Virus record (IMG/VR): IMGVR_UViG_3300022668_000023
Coordinates: 1-43,625 of that record
Length of the DNA: 43,625 bases
Origin: a virus
Direction: 5' to 3' (one strand)
The position numbers and the translations under genes were made by a program. Shown here piece after piece: positions 6,739 to 14,262 of this stretch; within the stretch, counting starts at the first letter, position 1, and every line of letters starts with the position of its first letter. The notes under the pieces are model-generated. The model did not search any database and was not told where the DNA came from. It saw nothing but the letters and a program-made list of their open reading frames with translations.

Positions 6739-8012
6739 ACGGGTTTCAAATAGAGAGATACAATGTTCACAACATACCAGAGGGTGTTAAATATTATACT
6801 TGCCCCTTGTGTAGTGCTGAAAGAAAAAAGAAAACACAAAAATGTTTATCTGTCTTTTGGGATACAGGAATAGCAAAATGCTCCCACTGTGGCGAAGTAG
6901 TTCAATTACATAGTTTTAAACGAAAATCAAACTCAAATAATTATAAAATACCAGTTTGGAAAAACAGCACAAAACTAAGTGATGATGTTGTTAAGTGGTT
7001 TGAAAAAAGAAAAATAAGCCAATTTGTGTTAAGGCTTATGAAAATTGGCGAAGGTTTGGAAAGCATGCCCCACAAAGGGGAGTGGAAAAAGAAAAATACT
7101 ATTCAATTTCCTTATTTCAGAAATGGCCAAATAGTTGATGTTAAATACAGGTCAGGAGACAAAAACTTTAAATTATTCAAAGAGGCTGAGAGAATTACAT
7201 ATAATCTTGACAATATTCAAAGTCAAGAAATAATATACTGTGTCGAAGGTGAGCCAGATGTTTTGGCTGTTATGGAATGTGGTATTCATAATGTTTGCAG
7301 TCCTCCAAATGGGTTTACCGCAAAAGGCAATGTTAATTTAGATTGGTTGAATAATGATGTCGAGCATTTTGTAAAAGCTAAAAAACTAATACTTGCTTTT
7401 GATAATGACACACCCGGTGATAACGGCAAGAAAGAATTTATTAGAAGATTTGGAGGACATAAATGTTATGTGGTTGATCTTAAGGATTGCAAAGACTCAA
7501 ATGATTTTTTAATAAAATACGGATCTGATGAATTAAAAAAAGCCTTAGAAAACCATATAGAGCTACCTTTAGAGAATGTAAGCACTTACAACGACTGCAA
7601 AGAAAAAGTCCGGGATTTCTTTTTAAATGGTATGCCAAGGGGGTTAATTACAGGCAACCTAGGAGGTTTAGATGAAAATTTCAGCACTAATACATCGCAA
7701 ACAATATTAGTGACGGGAATTCCATCATGTTTTACTGCTAATCAAAAAATAATTACCTGCGATGGAGTCAAAAAAATATCAAAATTAAAAAAAGGAGATA
7801 AAGTTCTTTCTTATAATGAAAACAAGAAGTTAAATGAATATAATGCAGTTGTTAATGCCTTAGTAAATAAAAATACTAATGATAAGATATACAGGTTAAC
7901 CATGAAGGATGGAACAATAATAGAATGTACTGAAAACCATAGGTTTTATAATGGAACATCGTATGTGAAAATCAAAGAATTATTATTATCTTTAGACAAA
8001 TTTAATTTATAG
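6729..8012 (+). CDS. Primase-helicase N-terminal half fused to split-intein N-part
   Basis: 427 aa: N-extein 1-333, IntN 334-427. The extein has a zinc finger with C25, C28, C51 and C54, and a TOPRIM domain with CVEGEPD (E173) and LAFDND (D225, D227). It stops in the Walker A loop at ILVTGIPS. IntN begins with the nucleophile C334, has the block A 'GVKKISKLKKGDKVLSYN' and the block B TENH (T401, H404), then TAG. The missing half of the P-loop, SGKSE, starts the C-extein in the gene at 8534. After trans-splicing the product would read GIPSSGKS, a complete Walker A, in a T7 gp4/Twinkle-like primase-helicase. Neither half alone has a full ATPase site. Confidence 0.85.
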   Translation: MQLNGFQIERYNVHNIPEGVKYYTCPLCSAERKKKTQKCLSVFWDTGIAKCSHCGEVVQLHSFKRKSNSNNYKIPVWKNSTKLSDDVVKWFEKRKISQFVLRLMKIGEGLESMPHKGEWKKKNTIQFPYFRNGQIVDVKYRSGDKNFKLFKEAERITYNLDNIQSQEIIYCVEGEPDVLAVMECGIHNVCSPPNGFTAKGNVNLDWLNNDVEHFVKAKKLILAFDNDTPGDNGKKEFIRRFGGHKCYVVDLKDCKDSNDFLIKYGSDELKKALENHIELPLENVSTYNDCKEKVRDFFLNGMPRGLITGNLGGLDENFSTNTSQTILVTGIPSCFTANQKIITCDGVKKISKLKKGDKVLSYNENKKLNEYNAVVNALVNKNTNDKIYRLTMKDGTIIECTENHRFYNGTSYVKIKELLLSLDKFNL

Positions 8013-8015
8013 GTC

Positions 8016-8552
8016 ATGAAGACATGGAAGAAAATACCTGATTACAGATTATATGAAGCGTCAACAGATGGCGAGCTAAAAACATTTAATTGGAAGAATA
8101 CAGGTTTAGAAAGAATTATTAAGCCGGCTTTAGATAATTGTGGCTATTTACGGACAATGCTAAAAGATGATTCAGGAAATACACGCACTATTAAGGTTCA
8201 TAGAATTATAGCAAAAACATTCATTCCAAATCCAAATAATAAACCTCAAGTTAACCATATTAACGGGGTCAAGTATGACAATAGAGTTGATAACTTGGAA
8301 TGGTGTACAGCGTCAGAAAATTTAAAACACTCCTATAAAATAGGATTATCATCAGTAAAAGGGGAATTAAATCCAGCAACAAAGCTAACTGATAAAGAGG
8401 TTTTAGAGATTCGTTCTAAATATACATATGGTAGGCTAGGAGGTAGAGTTAAAGGAGCTACAACAAAACCTATGCTAGCTAAAGAATATGGGGTTAAAGT
8501 GCATGTTATTAAACAAATAGTGAGAGGCAAGACATGGAAGCATCTGTTATAG
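8016..8552 (+). CDS. HNH homing endonuclease (NUMOD4-HNH) inserted between intein halves
   Basis: 178 aa. It starts with a NUMOD4-like segment (WKKIPDYRLYEASTDGELKT), followed by the HNH core with VHRIIAKTFI, QVNHINGVKYDNR (N80, H81), VDNLEW and ENLKHS. The C-terminus has a NUMOD1-like DNA-binding helix ending GKTWKHLL. Such enzymes make site-specific breaks that lead to their own spread. It lies exactly between IntN and IntC. It is in the same frame as IntN, separated only by TAG-GTC, but has a full-length N-terminus of its own, so it is most likely a free-standing enzyme. The last 19 bases overlap the IntC gene. Confidence 0.85.
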   Translation: MKTWKKIPDYRLYEASTDGELKTFNWKNTGLERIIKPALDNCGYLRTMLKDDSGNTRTIKVHRIIAKTFIPNPNNKPQVNHINGVKYDNRVDNLEWCTASENLKHSYKIGLSSVKGELNPATKLTDKEVLEIRSKYTYGRLGGRVKGATTKPMLAKEYGVKVHVIKQIVRGKTWKHLL

Positions 8553-9502
8553 ACATTAAAGACATTAAAAGCGTTGAGATTATAGAAAACCAACATGTGT
8601 ATGATATAGAGGTTGAGAATAATCACAATTTTTATTTAAGTACAAACACAGATAAAATACTGGTACATAACTCTGGCAAAAGCGAGGTTGTAGACCAAAT
8701 GGTCTTAGGTTATGCTTTGAAAAGTGGCTATAAAACAGCATTTGCAAGCGTGGAAAATAAACCTAATCACTTACATCACCAAAAATTAGTACGCAAGCTT
8801 TCAGGCATAGCACCAACTAAAGAGAGCCATTTTAATAAATCATTTGAATTATGCGAGGATTTTGTGCAGAATAATTTTTACATGATCGATTTAGAAAATG
8901 GTTATGACTTGGAGCGAGTATTACTCAAGGCTGAAGAGCTTGTATTTAGGAAAGGAATAAGAATACTAGTTTTAGATCCATTCAATAAAATAAAGTTTAA
9001 AGGAGATGTTGAAAGTATCTCAGGCAATAGGACGAATGATTATACGAATAAGTATTTAGAGCTTATAAATGATTTTGCAACTAAATATGATGTTTTAGTC
9101 ATATTGGTAGCTCATCCTGTTAAAATGAATAAATTGGATAACGGGAAACGAGCCGTACCAGATTTCTATGATGTCAAAGGAGGGGGAGAATTTTATGACA
9201 TGTGCCATCATGGTTTAGTTGTTTCGCGTAATTATGATTTTGAATTAACTTTAATTAGAACTTTAAAAGTAAAATTTGCCCACTTAGGGGAAAATAATAA
9301 AGATTCATGGTTTAAGTACAATATTAATAATGGCCGTCTATCTGATGCGGTTGGTGATCCAGAAAGTGCTGAGGGAGTAATTATTGAATTTGATAACGAA
9401 AATTGGGTCACTCAAGATGAAATTTCAGACATTTCAATAAATAATGATTTAGAATCCAATGCTAATGATTGGATTGAGCCACAAACAAAAGTACCGTTTT
9501 AA
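8534..9502 (+). CDS. Split-intein C-part fused to DnaB-like helicase C-terminal half
   Basis: 322 aa: IntC 1-46, C-extein 47-322. IntC has the block F/G pattern 'VYDIEVENNHNFYL...ILVHN' with H45 and N46, and the splice acceptor S47. The extein begins SGKSE, the second half of a Walker A, and continues as a RecA-fold helicase: AFASVENKP, Walker B RILVLDPFNK, and ILVAHPVK as motif H3. The only in-frame ATG after the upstream stop (TAA at 8510) is 8534, so the start is fixed inside the last codons of the HNH gene. The N-extein and IntN are in the gene at 6729. The mature replicative helicase needs trans-splicing. Confidence 0.85.
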   Translation: MEASVIDIKDIKSVEIIENQHVYDIEVENNHNFYLSTNTDKILVHNSGKSEVVDQMVLGYALKSGYKTAFASVENKPNHLHHQKLVRKLSGIAPTKESHFNKSFELCEDFVQNNFYMIDLENGYDLERVLLKAEELVFRKGIRILVLDPFNKIKFKGDVESISGNRTNDYTNKYLELINDFATKYDVLVILVAHPVKMNKLDNGKRAVPDFYDVKGGGEFYDMCHHGLVVSRNYDFELTLIRTLKVKFAHLGENNKDSWFKYNINNGRLSDAVGDPESAEGVIIEFDNENWVTQDEISDISINNDLESNANDWIEPQTKVPF

Positions 9503-9963
9503 TGGAGAAAATAGGCGAATTAATACAAAAAGCAAGAGATAAGGCTGCGAATGAAAGTTATTATCACAGAACATCTAAAGAAACTTTAGGAAAGTGGTTT
9601 GATGAATCACCTGATATATTTGGTATCGAAAATCCAATATCAATAAGATATGAAGAACACGCCTGTACAAATGGAATAGTCTTTTTTGTTCCTGACGTTT
9701 GTATTTATTCAACTACTGGACTCTCTGCCATATTTGAGGTAGTTCATACAAATAACATCTCAAATAGAAAAATTGAGTTGATGAGTTTATATTTTTCCTT
9801 AATGGGTATTAATCCATCTGTTTTCGAAATATCTACTCATTGGATATTAAAGCAAACTAAAACACCTTCCTATTTACTCTGTAATAGCGCCATATTGAAC
9901 ACCAAACCTAAAAGTAATACAAATACACAACTCAAAATAGATCGTTCAAATAAACTATCTTAA
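9502..9963 (+). CDS. Hypothetical protein with nuclease-like core
   Basis: 153 aa. Around residues 60-95 the pattern FFVPDVCIY...LSAIFEVVHTN..S..KIELM..YF resembles the PD...(D/E)xx core of PD-(D/E)XK or CoiA-like proteins: PD on one strand, E on the next, then a helix. The last position is H rather than K, so activity is uncertain. The start ATG overlaps the helicase stop by one base (TAATG). The C-terminus (about 130-153) is polar and probably disordered. Confidence 0.5.
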   Translation: MEKIGELIQKARDKAANESYYHRTSKETLGKWFDESPDIFGIENPISIRYEEHACTNGIVFFVPDVCIYSTTGLSAIFEVVHTNNISNRKIELMSLYFSLMGINPSVFEISTHWILKQTKTPSYLLCNSAILNTKPKSNTNTQLKIDRSNKLS

Positions 9964-9964
9964 A

Positions 9965-10501
9965 ATGACAAATCAAGGTTTCTTAATTCTGCTAATTATT
10001 TTAATAATCTTATACGCTCTATTAACCTATTTACACTTAAAAAATGAAAAAGAAATGAACACTATTGAAACCAAATTACCCCTGGCGTTATTCAAAGAAA
10101 GCAAACAGGAGGTCTTGACGCTTATTCAAAAAATGATTGACAACTCCTACTCCATAAGCATACAACCACACTTTTTAAAGCCTAGTAATAGGATTAAGGC
10201 AGGAATCAAAACATTTATTTGTGATTGTCCTACAGGGTTAATGTCCTTCGATCGTATTTGTCCAGACACATGCATATTTCAGCATTTGAAAAATTGCAGT
10301 AAAATGTATTTTATTCCTAATGATGAGGCCCGGAATAGTTACGAGACTGCTAATAGATTTCTAAATGATCTTATGTATTTATTGCGAAATTTACCCGAAT
10401 TTTGCTTTGCTAATGAGTACAGATCTGAGCTATTCTATTTTATTGACACTTACGACAAAGCATTCAAGAAAAAACAACTTAAAAACAAAATAAATGGTTA
10501 A
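9965..10501 (+). CDS. Hypothetical single-pass membrane protein, Cys-containing
   Basis: 178 aa. Residues about 5-24 form one transmembrane helix (FLILLIILIILYALLTYL). The soluble part has a cluster of five Cys at about 89-114 (CDC, then CPDTC and C), which could bind metal or form disulfides. The C-terminus is Lys-rich. No family recognised. It follows the nuclease-like gene by one base and overlaps the next small ORF by 8 bases. Confidence 0.5.
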   Translation: MTNQGFLILLIILIILYALLTYLHLKNEKEMNTIETKLPLALFKESKQEVLTLIQKMIDNSYSISIQPHFLKPSNRIKAGIKTFICDCPTGLMSFDRICPDTCIFQHLKNCSKMYFIPNDEARNSYETANRFLNDLMYLLRNLPEFCFANEYRSELFYFIDTYDKAFKKKQLKNKING

Positions 10502-10658
10502 CCTAAAAAAATGCAAGGGCTTTGATAAGCCTATCTGTAATTGTTGCGCAAGGCTCGACAAAAATGAAAAAGACACTCTGATAAAAGAGTTATACTATAG
10601 CAGTATAACAAAACATGAGTGTTGTGAAAATCATATTTATAAACGATTAAAAAGGTAG
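10494..10658 (+). CDS. Small Cys-rich protein, 54 aa
   Basis: ATG at 10494 overlaps the end of the preceding gene. The protein has C7, then CNCC at 15-18 and CC at 43-44, a spacing that could form a small zinc site. The rest is Lys-rich. The tight overlap with its upstream neighbour and the gap of only 4 bases to the next gene support that it is translated. Function unknown. Confidence 0.45.
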   Translation: MVNLKKCKGFDKPICNCCARLDKNEKDTLIKELYYSSITKHECCENHIYKRLKR

Positions 10659-10662
10659 AAAA

Positions 10663-10848
10663 ATGAAAAAATTTATAACGGCAATAATGTGTATAATATT
10701 TTTGTCATTTATTTATTTAACTACTTACATGTACGACACTATAGAGGGTTCTGTTGCTAGAGAATTATTTTCAATTGTACTTGGTATAGTTTTTTTTATT
10801 CTAAGTGTGATTATTTTTCCTATTCGTGAATATGATAGGCATATGTAA
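10663..10848 (+). CDS. Small two-helix membrane protein
   Basis: 61 aa with two hydrophobic segments (about 4-24 and 34-54) joined by a short acidic loop (YDTIEGSVAREL). A two-pass inner membrane topology is expected. It lies in the accessory stretch between replication and the Rha-like gene and is too early in the map to be an obvious holin. No family recognised. Confidence 0.45.
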   Translation: MKKFITAIMCIIFLSFIYLTTYMYDTIEGSVARELFSIVLGIVFFILSVIIFPIREYDRHM

Positions 10849-10896
10849 CCTTTTCTACTTACCTGCGTATATATCAATAAACTAAACAATACAACC

Positions 10897-11112
10897 ATGG
10901 ACGCAATAGACCAATTAATAGAGAGGAATGATATACTGCAAAGTATAGATTTAATTAGTATATTTTCAGAAAAAGGAATGCTCAAAGAGCTAAAAGAATA
11001 CAGAGATAGAATAATACCACTAGGCTTAACAATAGATCAAATAGATATTGGAAGCCAGTTGATATATGAGAGATCAAACAAGGCCATTGCTTTGATGGAA
11101 AAGTGCTCTTAG
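10897..11112 (+). CDS. Hypothetical helical 71-aa protein
   Basis: All-helical acidic protein with no recognised family (IDQLIERNDILQSIDLISIF near the start). It has its own 48-base upstream gap and is followed by a strong terminator at 11134-11165, so it is the last gene of the transcript from the replication module. Confidence 0.45.
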   Translation: MDAIDQLIERNDILQSIDLISIFSEKGMLKELKEYRDRIIPLGLTIDQIDIGSQLIYERSNKAIALMEKCS

Positions 11113-11133
11113 TTTTTTGGTTCTAAGATGCCA

Positions 11134-11165
11134 CCCCGATGCTTAATTGTATCGGGGGTTTTTGT
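11134..11165 (+). terminator. Intrinsic terminator
   Basis: CCCCGAT (11134-11140), loop GCTTAATTGT, ATCGGGG (11151-11157) make a perfect 7-bp stem followed by GTTTTTG. It separates the replication transcript from the Rha-like gene. Confidence 0.8.
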
Positions 11166-11206
11166 TTATTATAAATAATATATAGCACTATTGTAAAATA
11201 ATGTTG

Positions 11207-11214
11207 TATATTTA
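11207..11214 (+). promoter_or_regulatory. -7-like element four bases before the Rha-like start
   Basis: TATATTTA matches TAnnTTTG except for the last base and ends 4 bases before the ATG at 11219. No TTG lies at the preferred -33 distance. If used, the mRNA would be leaderless. It comes just after a terminator, where a new promoter is expected. Confidence 0.4.
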
Positions 11215-11218
11215 CATT

Positions 11219-11929
11219 ATGAAAACAGATATTGTTCATATAAATAAAAAGGAAGTTTATACAACGTCTAAAATAATTGCTGAAATGTTAGGTGTTGTTC
11301 ATAAGGATCTATTAAGAACTATAGATGTAATTGTTTTAAGGCAGAAAAACAATGGGCTGGCCAGCCCATTGAAATTCCCTCAAAAGTTCATTGAGACAAA
11401 GTTTACAAATAAGATGAACCGAACATTTAAAATGTATGAGTTGAATGAACAAGCTTATATGAAGCTTGCAATGCATTTAAAAGGATATGAGAAAGCCGAA
11501 AAAGTGCAAGATTCAATTATTGAGGCTTTTTCTTTAATGAAGCAAGCTCTTTTAAATCATCAAAATGCAACTTGGTTAAGTGCGCGCGAGCATGGAATTA
11601 AAACTAGATTAGTTGAAGCGGATATGATTAAGTTGTTTGTTGATTATGCGACTAATCAAGGTAGTAAAAATGCTAAGTTCTATTATTCAAACATTACAAA
11701 GATGACTAATAAAGCCCTGGAGCTACTCGTTCAAGTAAAAGAGGGTAAACCTTTAAGGGATTTAGCAACAGTTCAAGAATTAGGGTTTATTAGCGTTGTA
11801 GAAAATCGAGCCGTTCAGGCATTAGAATATGGAATGAGTGAAAAACTTCCTTATAAATATATTTACAAAGAAGCAAAAGAGCAGGTTAATAACCTTGTTG
11901 ATAGTTTATGTTTTAAGCCGATCAAGTAA
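11219..11929 (+). CDS. rha: Rha-family phage regulatory protein
   Basis: 236 aa from the ATG at 11219; an ATG at 11201 would add six residues but would lie upstream of the -7-like box. Residues about 1-95 are a Rha (pRha) domain: EVYTTSKIIAEMLGVVHKDLLR, then KNGLASP, and NRTFKMYELNEQAYMKLAMH. The C-terminal half is helical, as in antirepressor-type proteins. Rha proteins occur in temperate phages and interfere with growth in some hosts; antirepressor-like regulation is the usual assumption. It stands alone between a terminator and the repeat-protein gene. Confidence 0.8.
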   Translation: MKTDIVHINKKEVYTTSKIIAEMLGVVHKDLLRTIDVIVLRQKNNGLASPLKFPQKFIETKFTNKMNRTFKMYELNEQAYMKLAMHLKGYEKAEKVQDSIIEAFSLMKQALLNHQNATWLSAREHGIKTRLVEADMIKLFVDYATNQGSKNAKFYYSNITKMTNKALELLVQVKEGKPLRDLATVQELGFISVVENRAVQALEYGMSEKLPYKYIYKEAKEQVNNLVDSLCFKPIK

Positions 11930-11965
11930 ACGAGATAGTGAAACGATATTTTAAAAATAAGAAGC

Positions 11966-12676
11966 ATGAAGACTAAAACTATATACGGAATCGAATACAA
12001 AGTAATTGATTTCAAGGAAGGTAGAGATATCATTTTCCCTAATGATAATATTTATTTGGAGGCAAATTTAATTGTCACAGGTTCGATAGAATGTAAAAAT
12101 CTATATATTAAAGGCGACCAGATAGTTAAAGGCGACCAGATAGTTAAAGGCTCCCAGAGAGTTAAAGGCTCCCAGAGAGTTAAAGGCTCCCAGATAGTTG
12201 AAGGCTCCCAGATAGTTGAAAGCTACCAGAGAGTTAAAGGCGACCAGAGAGTTGAAGGCGACCAGAGAGTTGAAGGCTCCCAGATAGTTAAAGGCGACCA
12301 GAGAGTTGAAGGCTCCCAGAGAGTTGAAGGCTCCCAGATAGTTAAAGGCGACCAGATAGTTGAAGGCTCCCAGATAGTTGAAAGCTACCAGATAGTTGAA
12401 GGCGACCAGAGAGTTGAAGGCGACCAGAGAGTTAAAGGCGTTTTAATTAATTCATATTGTAAATGGCGAATTGTAGTCTATATTAAGACTATAAAAATAG
12501 GATGCAAAGAGAAAACTACTTATGAATGGATTGATTTTTTTGGTAAGAATGAAACATTTGAAACTAATGTGGAATCAAAGGAGTATGCTTTAATCAAGTC
12601 GTCTTTCAATATGGCTATTCAGGCTCAGAAGCATTTAATTTTAATGAATAAGAAGAATGGAAGCAAAACATCTTAA
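11966..12676 (+). CDS. Hexapeptide-repeat protein, predicted left-handed beta-helix
   Basis: 236 aa. Residues 47-154 are 18 tandem hexads of the form [I/R]-V-[K/E]-G-[D/S]-Q, then a partial one. A six-residue period with a hydrophobic residue at a fixed place is the period of a left-handed beta-helix, where three hexads make a turn; 18 hexads would give six turns. The N-terminus (1-46) and C-terminus (155-236, with KTTYEWIDFFGKNETFETNV) are unique. A structural or surface role, or a decoy fold like pentapeptide-repeat DNA mimics, is possible. The near-identical DNA repeats mark recent expansion. Confidence 0.6.
   Translation: MKTKTIYGIEYKVIDFKEGRDIIFPNDNIYLEANLIVTGSIECKNLYIKGDQIVKGDQIVKGSQRVKGSQRVKGSQIVEGSQIVESYQRVKGDQRVEGDQRVEGSQIVKGDQRVEGSQRVEGSQIVKGDQIVEGSQIVESYQIVEGDQRVEGDQRVKGVLINSYCKWRIVVYIKTIKIGCKEKTTYEWIDFFGKNETFETNVESKEYALIKSSFNMAIQAQKHLILMNKKNGSKTS
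12104..12439 (+). repeat. 18-bp tandem minisatellite inside a coding region
   Basis: Eighteen and two-thirds units of 18 bp, based on rTAGTTrAAGGCkmCCAG with few variants. The unit length is in frame, so copy number changes keep the reading frame. Variants occur in blocks (for example the AGCTACCAG unit appears twice, nine units apart), which points to unequal crossing-over or slippage. Confidence 0.9.
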
Positions 12677-12679
12677 GTG

Positions 12680-13117
12680 ATGGATATCCTAATAAACTCT
12701 GAAGATAAAAAGACAAAAGCAATAGATCATATTGCAGCTTTAGATTTAAGTTATTCGTATCGAATAAAAATAGCTAAGGTAGTTAAAAAGCGAACATTAA
12801 CGCAAAACAGGGCCCTGCATTTATTCTTCAAGCATATGGCAATACATTTAAACAGCATCGGGCAAAACTTTCATTTTTCAGGGATAAAGGGATTGGATTT
12901 AGAAATACCGTACAACGAGATTTTAGTAAAAGAAACGATTTGGAAACCTATTCAAAAAACAATGTTTGAAATAGACAGCACTACTGATTTAGATACATTT
13001 ATGATTAATAAGATATTAGATGTTTTGACTCATTTTTTTGCACGAAATAACATTCAGTTAAATTTCCCTTCTAACATTGAACTTTTAATTAAGCAATTAA
13101 ATGAAAATGAAATTTAA
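12680..13117 (+). CDS. NinB-like recombination protein
   Basis: 145 aa from the ATG at 12680; a GTG at 12677 is possible. The segment KKRTLTQNRALHLFFKHMAI (about 36-56) matches the 'R..~QN...~~~~l~~ia' signature of NinB-like proteins, followed by a region with GLDLEIPYNEILVKETIWKP and a helical C-terminus. NinB (Orf) binds single-stranded DNA and helps RecBCD/RecF-type steps to be bypassed. Nearby RusA-like and HNH-like genes make this a nin-like segment. The assignment is by pattern and context. Confidence 0.5.
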   Translation: MDILINSEDKKTKAIDHIAALDLSYSYRIKIAKVVKKRTLTQNRALHLFFKHMAIHLNSIGQNFHFSGIKGLDLEIPYNEILVKETIWKPIQKTMFEIDSTTDLDTFMINKILDVLTHFFARNNIQLNFPSNIELLIKQLNENEI

Positions 13118-13140
13118 AAACCAGAAAGAAATTTGAATAC

Positions 13141-13422
13141 ATGTATAAACATAAGAATTTAAAGGAATTATTTGAATACGTATGGGAAACAAGACCTCAT
13201 GTATCTGAAATATCAGGAAAACAACTATTCTATAAGGGTCATTACAAATGGCATTGGCAGATGGCTCACGTCCTTAGTCGTGGCGCATACCCATCTTATA
13301 GGTTAAATCCAGACAACATTATGTTAATGCTTCCAGAAGAACACGAAAAGCAGGAAACATTCAAGATATTTATGGATAAAAAGAGTAAACTAAAAAGAGA
13401 ATATTACCAAAAATATTATTAA
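13141..13422 (+). CDS. HNH-like fold protein lacking the usual zinc cysteines
   Basis: 93 aa. It follows the layout of small phage HNH proteins of this region: 'RPHVSEISGKQL...WHWQMAHVLSRGAYPSYRLNPDNIMLMLPEEH'. The AH (about 42-43), N (about 59) and H (about 68) residues fit the H-N-H core. Where homologues usually have CxxC knuckles, this protein has S and no Cys at all, so the zinc structural site is lost. It may be folded without zinc or be inactive. It lies between NinB-like and RusA-like genes. Confidence 0.6.
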   Translation: MYKHKNLKELFEYVWETRPHVSEISGKQLFYKGHYKWHWQMAHVLSRGAYPSYRLNPDNIMLMLPEEHEKQETFKIFMDKKSKLKREYYQKYY

Positions 13423-13424
13423 TT

Positions 13425-13535
13425 ATGGAACCATACAGCCACGAAGACAATTCAAACCCTGACAACTCAGCTCCTGTAATCGCGTTGATTGTAATTGTAG
13501 TTATTGGAATGTTGTATTTTTTGATAAATTATTAG
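13425..13535 (+). CDS. Tiny single-pass membrane protein, 36 aa
   Basis: The ATG lies 2 bases after the previous stop. Residues 1-16 are acidic and polar (EPYSHEDNSNPDNSAP), and 18-35 form one transmembrane helix (VIALIVIVVIGMLYFLI). It is packed 4 bases before the RusA-like gene. Function unknown; the composition and packing support translation. Confidence 0.45.
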   Translation: MEPYSHEDNSNPDNSAPVIALIVIVVIGMLYFLINY

Positions 13536-13539
13536 GTTT

Positions 13540-13929
13540 ATGAAATTAATATTCAACATGCCATTCCCAACGCTTAATGAGTATATAAATGATGAGCGAG
13601 CAAATAAGTTTAAAGCATCCACATTAAAGCGGTATAAGACAAATTCAGTAGCTTTTTTAGCTAAACAACAAAAAGCAGACATTAATCCAGAAGGGCAATA
13701 CGATCTCATTTATACATGGTACAAGCCAAATAATAGAACCGACCATGATAATATTGCATTTGCTAAAAAATTCGTTAACGATGGATTAAAATTGGCTGGT
13801 GTTATTAAAGATGATTCTCCTAAATTCATAAGGAATTTTAAGGATGATTTTGTGTTGGACAGGACGCGTAGTTATATCTCTTGCAGCGTTGAGTTTATAG
13901 AAGTACGAAAATATTTAAACAATAACTAA
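13540..13929 (+). CDS. rusA: RusA-family Holliday junction resolvase
   Basis: 129 aa, the normal length. RusA hallmarks are all present: N-terminal PFPTLNEYI, the acid cluster RTDHDN (D68, D70), K-F-V-N-DGL (D81), and AGVIKDD (D91, D92). The acidic residues bind metal at the dimer interface. The enzyme resolves Holliday junctions and branched replication or packaging intermediates. It is the clearest gene of the nin-like region. Confidence 0.85.
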   Translation: MKLIFNMPFPTLNEYINDERANKFKASTLKRYKTNSVAFLAKQQKADINPEGQYDLIYTWYKPNNRTDHDNIAFAKKFVNDGLKLAGVIKDDSPKFIRNFKDDFVLDRTRSYISCSVEFIEVRKYLNNN

Positions 13930-13940
13930 AATACATTAAA

Positions 13941-14093
13941 ATGATACTAACAATTATTATTCCTGCCTTTGTATTTTCGATAATTTTATGTAAATTAGGC
14001 ACTATAGCAGATGAAAAGATGGATAAGATTTTCCATCAACAAAACATTAACAACCTAAGACACCTGGATCATGACATTATCAGAAAGAATTAA
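13941..14093 (+). CDS. Small membrane-anchored protein, 50 aa
   Basis: ATG 11 bases after the RusA-like stop. Residues 2-20 (ILTIIIPAFVFSIILCKLG) form one transmembrane segment and the rest is a polar tail with KMDKIFHQQNINNLRHLDHD. It overlaps the next small ORF by 23 bases. No family recognised. Confidence 0.4.
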   Translation: MILTIIIPAFVFSIILCKLGTIADEKMDKIFHQQNINNLRHLDHDIIRKN

Positions 14094-14238
14094 AGCATGT
14101 AAAACGCTAAGTGAAATCAAAACTATTGAACCAGACATTAAAAGAGGTGGTTTAGATTACTACGCTCATAGAGAAGAATGGAGAGCAAAAAAAAAAGAGA
14201 TTAAAGAGGGTGTTTTGCATAGAGGCTTAAAGCCTTAA
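14071..14238 (+). CDS. Small basic protein, 55 aa
   Basis: The ATG lies inside the end of the preceding ORF. The protein is charged and helical (MTLSERIKACKTLSEIKTIE, then a Lys-rich stretch around 36-45). It ends just before the -7-like box at 14263. No function can be assigned. Confidence 0.4.
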   Translation: MTLSERIKACKTLSEIKTIEPDIKRGGLDYYAHREEWRAKKKEIKEGVLHRGLKP

Positions 14239-14262
14239 TTTTAACTAGTGGAATAATTTTCG

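Noticed and set aside
8010-8012. TAG recoded to an amino acid, fusing IntN and HNH
   Set aside because: TAG is used as a normal stop before coupled starts at other genes (for example 1486-1488 and 5892-5894), and the HNH gene has its own complete N-terminus.
8019-8540. 12-bp direct repeat as a transposition target duplication
   Set aside because: Both copies encode KTWK, a motif expected at both ends of this HNH family, so chance through shared codons is the simpler explanation.
12104-12439. CRISPR array
   Set aside because: The 18-bp units are contiguous, in frame within one long ORF and have no unique spacers.
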